A DNA stretch of 64,000 nt from the NCBI RefSeq assembly GCF_018614915.1, contig NZ_JAGGNU010000040.1, forward strand, positions 62,001-126,000. Reading direction: 5' to 3'. A program made the position numbers and the translations under genes. The notes beneath the pieces were generated by a model. It did not search any database, had not been told where the DNA came from, and saw only the letters and a program-made list of their open reading frames with translations. Origin of the DNA: Variovorax paradoxus (GTDB lineage: Bacteria; Pseudomonadota; Gammaproteobacteria; Burkholderiales; Burkholderiaceae_C). Position 1 is the stretch's first letter; the number at the start of each line of letters is the position of its first letter. Below are positions 25,474 through 31,882 of this stretch, piece after piece.

Positions 25474-26397
25474 ATGGTCAGTGCCGTCTTCCACTCCTCC
25501 CTCGACGCCGCGGCGACGCCCGCGGTCGCGCCGCTCGTCGCCCGCAACGCCGCGCCGCCAGCGCCCGCAGCCGCCGCCCCGATGCCGCCGGAACCCGCGC
25601 CGCGCATGCCGCGCGACTTCAGCGTCCTGTGGCTGCGCGTGCTGCCGCCGATCCTCGGCTTTGCATTGCTGGTCCTGATCTGGGAACTGGTGGCGATGAA
25701 GAGCACCACCGGCTTTCCGTCGCCGCTCGCCGTCTGGCAGCAGGCGCTCACGGTCTTCAGCGATCCGTTCTACAGCAAGGGCCCGAACGACCAGGGCGTG
25801 GGCTGGAACGTGCTCTCGTCGCTGCAGCGGGTGGCGCTCGGCTTCGGTCTCGCGGCCGCAGTGGGCATCCCGGCCGGCTTCGCGATCGGCCGCTTCGAGT
25901 TTCTCTCGCGCATGTTCAATCCGCTGATCAGCCTCTTGCGCCCGGTGTCGCCGCTGGCCTGGCTGCCGATCGGCCTGCTGGTCTTCAAGGGCGCCAACCC
26001 GGCCGCGATCTGGACCATCTTCATCTGCTCGATCTGGCCCATGATCATCAACACCGCCGTCGGCGTGCAGCGCGTGCCGAGCGACTACATGAACGTGGCG
26101 CGGGTGCTGAACCTGTCCGAGTGGAAGATCCTCACCAAGATCCTGTTCCCGGCCGTGCTGCCCTACATGCTGACCGGCGTGCGGCTCGCGGTCGGCACCG
26201 CCTGGCTGGTGATCGTCGCGGCCGAGATGCTGACCGGCGGCGTCGGCATCGGCTTCTGGGTCTGGGACGAGTGGAACAACCTCAACGTCGCCAACATCAT
26301 CATTGCGATCTTCGTCATCGGCATCGTCGGCCTGGTGCTCGAGTTCGCGCTCATCAAGATTGCCACGGCATTTACGTTCGAAGAGGTGAAGGCATGA
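25474..26397 (+). CDS. nrtB: Nitrate ABC transporter permease
   Basis: An inner-membrane permease of the BPD_transp_1/NrtB type. The 307-residue protein has an Ala/Pro-rich N-terminal extension (~50 residues), five to six membrane helices, and the EAA loop RVLNLSEWKILTKILFPAVLP that contacts the ATPase. I chose ATG 25474 (MVSAVFHSS), which has a GAGGAA ribosome site; ATG 25456 would overlap nrtA by 8 bases. The stop overlaps the next small repeated frame (ATGA at 26394). Confidence 0.93.
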   Translation: MVSAVFHSSLDAAATPAVAPLVARNAAPPAPAAAAPMPPEPAPRMPRDFSVLWLRVLPPILGFALLVLIWELVAMKSTTGFPSPLAVWQQALTVFSDPFYSKGPNDQGVGWNVLSSLQRVALGFGLAAAVGIPAGFAIGRFEFLSRMFNPLISLLRPVSPLAWLPIGLLVFKGANPAAIWTIFICSIWPMIINTAVGVQRVPSDYMNVARVLNLSEWKILTKILFPAVLPYMLTGVRLAVGTAWLVIVAAEMLTGGVGIGFWVWDEWNNLNVANIIIAIFVIGIVGLVLEFALIKIATAFTFEEVKA

Positions 26398-26456
26398 ACC
26401 GCAGGGCCGCTCCCAAGGTGAATACCGCAGCGCACCGCGCGGAGGTTTCCGAATGA
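26394..26456 (+). repeat. 63-bp repeated coupling module, copy 1 (20-codon frame)
   Basis: A 20-residue frame (MNRRAAPKVNTAAHRAEVSE) starts at an ATGA overlap with the nrtB stop and ends at an ATGA overlap with the ATPase start. A near copy, ~83% identical at nucleotide level, lies at 46089-46151 between darP and mog with the same overlaps. Of 11 substitutions between them, nearly all change the residue, so the peptide itself looks unconstrained. The 3' part carries GGAGGT, a ribosome site well placed for the downstream ATG. It looks like a mobile or repeated translation-coupling cassette. Confidence 0.7.
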
Positions 26457-27262
26457 ATGACGACAGCAAGTACATCGACATCCACGGCGTCGAGCAGCGC
26501 TTCAAGACGCCCAAGGGCAGCTTCCTCGCGCTGCGCGACATCCAGCTCAACGTCGCCAAGGGCGAGTTCATCACGCTGATCGGGCACTCGGGCTGCGGCA
26601 AGTCCACGCTCCTGAACCTGATCGCGGGCCTGACGATGCCGACGCAGGGCACGCTGCTGTGCGCCAACCGGGAGATCGGCGGCCCCGGCCCCGAGCGCGC
26701 GGTGGTGTTCCAGAACCACTCGCTCCTGCCCTGGCTGACCTGCCACGAGAACGTGTACCTCGCGGTCGAGCGCGTGTTCGCTGCGACCGAGAACAAGGCA
26801 CAGCTCAAGGCGCGCACCGAAGCGGCGCTCGCGCTGGTCGGCCTCACGGCAGCCGCGCAGAAGCGCCCGGGCGAGATTTCCGGCGGCATGAAGCAGCGCG
26901 TGGGCATCGCGCGCGCGCTGTCGATGGAGCCCAAGGTGCTGCTGATGGACGAGCCCTTCGGCGCCCTCGATGCGCTGACGCGCGCCAAGCTGCAGGACGA
27001 GCTGCTCGCCATCGTGCAGAAGACGCACAGCACGGTGGTCATGGTCACGCACGACGTGGACGAGGCGGTGCTGCTGTCCGACCGCATCGTGATGCTCACC
27101 AACGGCCCTGCCGCCACCATCGGCGACATCCTGGCGGTCGACCTCCCGCGCCCGCGCAACCGCGTCGAACTCGCCGAAGACCCGGCCTATGTGCATGCGC
27201 GCAAGGCCGTGATCGATTTCCTCTACACGCGCCAGGCGCACGTGGAGAAGGTCGCGGCCTGA
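26453..27262 (+). CDS. nrtC: Nitrate ABC transporter ATP-binding protein
   Basis: The ATPase that powers the nitrate transporter. The 269-residue protein has the Walker A GHSGCGKST, Q-loop VVFQNHSLLPWL, signature ISGGMKQRVGIARALS, Walker B VLLMDEPFGALD and the H-loop VTHDVDEAVLL. It lacks the C-terminal binding-protein fusion found in cyanobacterial NrtC, so it is NrtD/NasD-like in domain content; naming follows gene order. The start ATG 26453 uses the GGAGGT of the repeat module. Confidence 0.93.
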   Translation: MNDDSKYIDIHGVEQRFKTPKGSFLALRDIQLNVAKGEFITLIGHSGCGKSTLLNLIAGLTMPTQGTLLCANREIGGPGPERAVVFQNHSLLPWLTCHENVYLAVERVFAATENKAQLKARTEAALALVGLTAAAQKRPGEISGGMKQRVGIARALSMEPKVLLMDEPFGALDALTRAKLQDELLAIVQKTHSTVVMVTHDVDEAVLLSDRIVMLTNGPAATIGDILAVDLPRPRNRVELAEDPAYVHARKAVIDFLYTRQAHVEKVAA

Positions 27263-27283
27263 GACGAGCCAGCCCAGCCGGAG

Positions 27284-28564
27284 TCAGGACATGATGACCT
27301 GCAGGCTGTGCTCGTACGAGGCCGTGAGCCCTTCGAAGATCCCGACCAGCAGTTCGCTCGAGCGCGCCAGCGCGGCGCGCCCTTCGGCGCTGTCGGCGGA
27401 GCGCACGCCGCGCACCAGCCGCAGCCACTCGTCGCGCGCCGCGACCAGCGCAGCGCGGATTTCGGGCGAACTCAGGGGCGCGCGCTCCAGTTCCAGCAAG
27501 GCGGCCTCGAACTCGGCCATGGTCGGCGCGAGGGTGTCGCCCGCCACGGTCGACGGCAGCATCGACGCCAGCAGCGCGTCCTTGGCCAGGCGCTGCACCC
27601 GCATGCGCTGGCGGCCGCAGATGTTGACGATGCGCAGCGCCCGGCGGGCGCCGGAGGCTTCGAGCGCGCCGGTCAAGGTCTCGGCGGCGGCCAGCAGGGC
27701 TTCGGCCCGTGCATCGATGTCGGGCAGGACCTGCGGCGCCGCCCGTGCTGCAAGGGCTGCGGACAGCACCTGCCAGGCTGCGCGCGCGTTGGCCAGGGCC
27801 TGCGCGCAGGCCTCGTTCAATTCGAGTGCGCCGAGATGATCGAGGTTGTCCTGCACCCGTTCGGCCGATTCGGTGCGCAGCGCCCGGCTGCGCCGCGCTT
27901 CGACGCCGGCCAGCGCCTGGGCCGCCAGGCGCACCAGCCGCTGCGACAGCATGCGCAGCTGCCCCGCACGGTTGATCGCATCGGCCCATTGCGCGGCTTC
28001 GATGACGGAGCGCGAGACCTCGCCCAGGCGCAGGTTGGCATGCATGGCGGCGCCGCGCAGCAGGCCGAAGGCCTCGTCCTCCTCGATGCCGCGCGCCGAC
28101 ATCAACAGCCCCTTGGCGCGGTCGATCCACTTGCGCTCATCGAGCCGCGTGCGCAGGGCCGCCAGCTCGGCGCGCAGCGCGGCCTCGCGCTGCCAGCGTG
28201 CCTGTGCCCGGCCCGCGAGGGCCGCCAGCGCAGCGCCATCGAGCGTGTCGATCGGCGCCCAGGCATGCACGCCGAGGGCGGCGAGTTCCTCGTGCAGCGC
28301 GCGGCCGAGCGGCGCGCTGGCGAGGCTGAGCGCACAAGGCGGCGCCCCCGACCAGGCACGCAAGGCTTCCGGCAGCTCCGGCGCCGGATCGGGCAGGAAG
28401 ATCAGGGTCTGCTGTGGTGCCAATGCCTGCACCTGTTGCACCATCGTGCTGCAGGTGGCTTGCGCAAGGAGCACGAAATCGGCTTCGGCCAAGGCCTGTT
28501 GCAGCGACGCGGGCAGCACCGCGTCAGCGGATTCGTGAGGCAGAACGACGAGAAGGGAAATCAT
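27284..28564 (-). CDS. ANTAR protein fused to a PilJ/NarX-type domain
   Basis: The 426-residue product has three parts. Residues 1-125 look like a degenerate receiver domain (MISLLVVLPHES) without a clear phosphoacceptor set. Residues ~130-192 form an ANTAR domain (DRAKGLLMSARGIEEDEAFG). Residues ~195-420 hold two helical segments with the PilJ/NarX-type motif (INRAGQLRMLSQRLVRLA and VNICGRQRMRVQRLAKDA). No signal peptide or membrane helix is seen, so the PilJ-like part would be cytoplasmic, unlike NarX. It is divergent from narK. Likely an RNA-binding nitrate/nitrite-responsive regulator; function is inferred. Confidence 0.85.
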   Translation of the reverse strand: MISLLVVLPHESADAVLPASLQQALAEADFVLLAQATCSTMVQQVQALAPQQTLIFLPDPAPELPEALRAWSGAPPCALSLASAPLGRALHEELAALGVHAWAPIDTLDGAALAALAGRAQARWQREAALRAELAALRTRLDERKWIDRAKGLLMSARGIEEDEAFGLLRGAAMHANLRLGEVSRSVIEAAQWADAINRAGQLRMLSQRLVRLAAQALAGVEARRSRALRTESAERVQDNLDHLGALELNEACAQALANARAAWQVLSAALAARAAPQVLPDIDARAEALLAAAETLTGALEASGARRALRIVNICGRQRMRVQRLAKDALLASMLPSTVAGDTLAPTMAEFEAALLELERAPLSSPEIRAALVAARDEWLRLVRGVRSADSAEGRAALARSSELLVGIFEGLTASYEHSLQVIMS

Positions 28565-28619
28565 GGCGAGGCCGTGGTGGACCAGAAGGGAAGCATAGGA
28601 CACGCGCGCCGCCGCAAGC

Positions 28620-28634
28620 AGGCACGGCTCTTGC
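28620..28634 (+). promoter_or_regulatory. Putative sigma-54 promoter of narK
   Basis: AGGCACG-GCTC-TTGC matches TGGCACG-N4-TTGC at all but the first base, with correct GG-N10-GC spacing. The start of transcription would be at about 28646, immediately before the hexaloop hairpin at 28647. This repeats the layout seen before nrtA. Confidence 0.7.
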
Positions 28635-28646
28635 TTCGCATCACGC

Positions 28647-28666
28647 GCGGTGTAACGAAGCACCGC
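28647..28666 (+). promoter_or_regulatory. Hexaloop hairpin in the narK leader, candidate ANTAR target
   Basis: Stem GCGGTGT/GCACCGC (seven pairs, closed by a T-G wobble) with hexaloop AACGAA, which has A at position 1 and G at position 4. It would sit at the very 5' end of the narK message. No second hexaloop with these bases and no clear T-run terminator was found in 28667-28821, so the match to the dual-hairpin model is incomplete. Confidence 0.5.
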
Positions 28667-28821
28667 TTTGGTGAGGCTGCAGCTTCCTGCGCCGACCCGG
28701 CAGCGCAAGCGCCGGGCACACCCTCCACGCCGGTGGTGTCCGCCGCCGGCATACCGCCTCCAACCCCGTCCGACGACACGGCCCGCACCAGGCCGCGCCG
28801 CGGCTTTTCGCATTGAACGCC

Positions 28822-30090
28822 ATGTCCAGCTTCAGGAACTTCTTGCATTCAGGCCACGGACCGACGCTGTTCGCGTCCTTCCTGTACTTCTCGTTCTCGT
28901 GCTGCATCTGGGTGCTCAACGGCGCCATGGCGCCCTTCATCGGCGAAAGCTTCGATCTCTCGCCGGCGCAGAAGGGCCTGATGCTGTCGGTGCCGATCAT
29001 TGCCGGTGCGCTGATGCGCTTCCCGCTCGGCATCCTGTCGCAGTACATCGGCCGCAAGAACGCGACCCTGGTCGAGATGGGCCTGATCGCCGTGGCGATG
29101 CTGTTCGGCTTCTTCATGGTCAAGAGCTTCAACGACCTGCTGGCCATGGGCGTGCTGCTGGGCATTGCCGGCGCCAGCTTCGGCGTCGCGCTGTCGCTCG
29201 GCTCGGGCTGGTTTCCGCCGCAGCACAAGGGCCTGGCGATGGGCCTGGTGGGCGCCGGCAACGTCGGCACCGCGGTGTCGGTGCTGGTCGCCCCGCCGCT
29301 GGCGCAATGGCTGGGCTGGCAGAGCGTGTACGGCGTGGCGGCCGGGGCGATCCTGCTGCCGATGATCGTGATGGTCGTGCTCGCGAAGGAGCCGCCCGAC
29401 GTCGACAGCCACGCCAGCTTCCGCGAGCACATCGCCTGCCTGTTCGAGAAGGACGGCTGGGTGTTCAGCCTGATCTACGGCGTCACCTTCGGCGGCTTCA
29501 TCGGCCTCACCACCTTCCTGCCCTCCTACTACTACGACCAGTTCGGCGTGAGCAAGGTGCAGGCCGGCCAGCTGACCATGCTCGCCGCCTTCATGGGTGC
29601 CGCCGTGCGCATCGTCGGCGGCTGGATCTCGGACCGCTGGGGCGGCGTGAACACGCTGACGCTGGTGCTGGTGGTGGTGGCCGTCGGCCTGGCGCTGGTG
29701 GGCATCTCTTCGGCTTCGCTGACCTTGACCACGCTGCTGCTGATCGTCTGCTTCGCCGCCCTGGGCGCCGGCAATGGCGCGCTGTTCCAACTGGTGCCGC
29801 TGCGCTGGCCGACCAGCACGGCCGTGGCCGGCTCGATGATCGGCGAGATCGGCGCACTCGGCGGCGGCCTGGTGCCCAACGCCATGGGGCTCTCCAAGCA
29901 GTACCTGGGCAGCTACGTCTGGGGCTTCGTCTTCTTCGCCGTGCTGTCGCTCGTCATGCTGGGCGTCATGCGCGTGATGCAGATCCGCTGGACGCGCACC
30001 TGGGCCGAAAAAGGCGGCCGTGCCCGCGGCGCTTCTTCGCAGCCGGAGGCGACCGAGTTCACCGGCGCCCGAAAGGCGGCGCGCCAATGA
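28822..30090 (+). CDS. narK: MFS nitrate/nitrite transporter (NNP family)
   Basis: An inner-membrane nitrate importer or nitrate/nitrite exchanger. The 422-residue product has 12 predicted helices and two glycine-rich NNP signatures: GIAGASFGVALSLGSGWFP (helix 5) and AALGAGNGALFQLVPLRW (helix 11). The arginine in ALMRFPLGILSQYIGRKN fits the substrate site. ATG 28822 was chosen; a TTG at 28813 would add three residues. It is preceded by a 257-base gap with a sigma-54 promoter and hairpins. It could equally be called nasA given the assimilatory setting. Confidence 0.93.
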   Translation: MSSFRNFLHSGHGPTLFASFLYFSFSCCIWVLNGAMAPFIGESFDLSPAQKGLMLSVPIIAGALMRFPLGILSQYIGRKNATLVEMGLIAVAMLFGFFMVKSFNDLLAMGVLLGIAGASFGVALSLGSGWFPPQHKGLAMGLVGAGNVGTAVSVLVAPPLAQWLGWQSVYGVAAGAILLPMIVMVVLAKEPPDVDSHASFREHIACLFEKDGWVFSLIYGVTFGGFIGLTTFLPSYYYDQFGVSKVQAGQLTMLAAFMGAAVRIVGGWISDRWGGVNTLTLVLVVVAVGLALVGISSASLTLTTLLLIVCFAALGAGNGALFQLVPLRWPTSTAVAGSMIGEIGALGGGLVPNAMGLSKQYLGSYVWGFVFFAVLSLVMLGVMRVMQIRWTRTWAEKGGRARGASSQPEATEFTGARKAARQ

Positions 30091-30107
30091 GCCGTCTGCG
30101 CGTCAGC

Positions 30108-31817
30108 TCAATGCGGCAGGAAAAGCAGCCACACGACCAAGAGCGCGTTGAAGAGCAGCGACACGGCCAGCGCGATCTTGTACAGCGCGGCCGGATCGCG
30201 GTGGATCAGCGGCGTGGCGGACGGCGCGGCGACCGGGCGCGAAGCACCGCGCTCGAGCGCCAGCAGCAGTTCTTCGGCGGTCTCGAAGCGTTGCCGCGGG
30301 TCGCGCGCGACCGCCTTGCGCACCAGGTGGTCGAGCCACATCGGCACATCGGGCCGGATGCGCGAGAGCGCGACCGGATCGCGCCGGTAACGGGCCGGCT
30401 GGTAGGGCTCGATCTCGCCGTAGGGCAGGCGTCCCGAGAGCCACTGGTAGAGCGTGACGCCGAGCGCGAACAGATCGCTCGCGGCATCGGCGACGGCGCC
30501 CTCCCACTGCTCGGGATTGATGTAGCTCGGCGTGCCGGCATGCAGCTCGCGCTGCGCGGCGCCCTCGCGCCCGGACAGGGCAACGCCGAGGTCAAGAATG
30601 CGCCAGCGGCCGTCCTCGCCCAGGTGCAGGTTGCCGGGCTTGATGTCGCGATGCACCACGCCTTGGCGGTGCAGCCGGCCCAGCGCGCGCGCCACTTCGA
30701 TGGCGGCTGCGACCACTTCACTCACCGCGCCGCGCTGGCCGGACTTGCGCATCTGCTCCAGCGTACGCCCGCCGTGCCAGTCGAACACGGTGTAGAGCGC
30801 GCTCGCGTCCTCGCTGCGTTCGTGCACCCGCACGAAGCCGCCCTCGCCGCGCGCACTCACGCGCAGGCCCAGCCAGGCCTCGTGCGCCAGCATCGCGCGC
30901 TCCTGCGGGTCGCTGGCGCGCGAGGGATGCAGGGTCTTGAGCGCGACCAGCGCGCGCGTGGCCGGATGGCGCGCCTGGTACAGCAGATGCACGCCGGTAT
31001 CGGCCACCAGCGCGGTGATGAGGTAGCCATCGAGCTTGTCGCCCACCTTCAGCGCGGGCGGCGGCTGGAGCCGGCGCACGTCGCCGAGCTCGTCGTCGAG
31101 TTGGCGCGCATCCAGGCCGGCGACCCGGATCACCAGCGCGGTGGCGTTGTCGCGCGTGCCGGCCGCCAGCGCGGCCTCCACCAGCGCTTCGCTGGCGTCT
31201 GCCGCGCTGCCCTGCAACGCAAGCAGCGCGAGCTGCTGCGCCTTGAGCACGCCATGCACGCCGTCGGAGCTGAGAACGAAGCAGTCGCCCACGCGCACGT
31301 CGCCCTGGGCGTAGTCGACACGCACCTGGTCGTCCAGCCCGATGGCGCGCGTCAGCCGGCTGCGCATGTCGGGATGCTCGAAGGCGTGGTCCTGGGTCAG
31401 CGGCACGGCCGGCTCGGCGCCTGCTCGCACGCGCCAGGCACGGGTATCGCCGACATGCGCCAGCGTGTAGCTCTGGCCGTGCAGGACCAGCGCGGTCATG
31501 GTGGTGAGCGCGGCGCCGCCGCCCTGCCGGCGCCGGTTGTGGTCGGCCAGCCAGGCGTTCTGCGCGCCGATCAGCCGGTCCAGCGCCGCGGTCGGCTCCC
31601 AGGTGTCGGGCGTCGCGAAGTAGTCGGCCAGAAGCCCCATCACGGTGGTCTGCGCGGCTTCCAGGCCGCGGCCGCCCGTGGACACGCCGTCGGCAATGGC
31701 GGCAATCAACCCGCGCGCCTCGTCGCCCGGCGGTGCATGCACCGCACCGGCGAAATCCTCGTTCACCTCGCGCGGTCCGCGCCGGCTCGCATAGCCGATA
31801 TCCACTTCAAAGCTCAT
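30108..31817 (-). CDS. Bifunctional PP2C phosphatase / Ser-Thr protein kinase
   Basis: The 569-residue protein joins a PP2C phosphatase (residues ~1-240; metal-site IADGVSTGGRG and LSSDGVHGVLKAQ) to a Hanks-type kinase (~265-530; lysine in ALKTLHPSRA, catalytic loop HRDIKPGNLHLG, DLG in place of DFG). A single C-terminal helix (SLLFNALLVVWLLFLP) anchors it to the inner membrane. ATG 31817 has a GGAGA site. It is transcribed against narK and divergent from nirB. Similar kinases are known in nas clusters (for example Pseudomonas), but their targets are unknown. Confidence 0.92.
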   Translation of the reverse strand: MSFEVDIGYASRRGPREVNEDFAGAVHAPPGDEARGLIAAIADGVSTGGRGLEAAQTTVMGLLADYFATPDTWEPTAALDRLIGAQNAWLADHNRRRQGGGAALTTMTALVLHGQSYTLAHVGDTRAWRVRAGAEPAVPLTQDHAFEHPDMRSRLTRAIGLDDQVRVDYAQGDVRVGDCFVLSSDGVHGVLKAQQLALLALQGSAADASEALVEAALAAGTRDNATALVIRVAGLDARQLDDELGDVRRLQPPPALKVGDKLDGYLITALVADTGVHLLYQARHPATRALVALKTLHPSRASDPQERAMLAHEAWLGLRVSARGEGGFVRVHERSEDASALYTVFDWHGGRTLEQMRKSGQRGAVSEVVAAAIEVARALGRLHRQGVVHRDIKPGNLHLGEDGRWRILDLGVALSGREGAAQRELHAGTPSYINPEQWEGAVADAASDLFALGVTLYQWLSGRLPYGEIEPYQPARYRRDPVALSRIRPDVPMWLDHLVRKAVARDPRQRFETAEELLLALERGASRPVAAPSATPLIHRDPAALYKIALAVSLLFNALLVVWLLFLPH

Positions 31818-31882
31818 GGCGCGATTCTCCACGCGCGCGCCGGGCATCTTCTCCTGCTTGAATCCACGAAAGGCCCAACCCC

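Noticed and set aside
28667..28821. Second ANTAR hexaloop and terminator in the narK leader
   Set aside because: All AnnGnn hexamers in this stretch were checked by eye and none is flanked by complementary bases; no stem with an adjacent T-run was found.
31437..31450. GGCACG-GGTA-TCGC inside the kinase gene as a sigma-54 promoter for nirB
   Set aside because: The -12 element deviates (TCGC), it lies within coding sequence and is over 430 bases from nirB.
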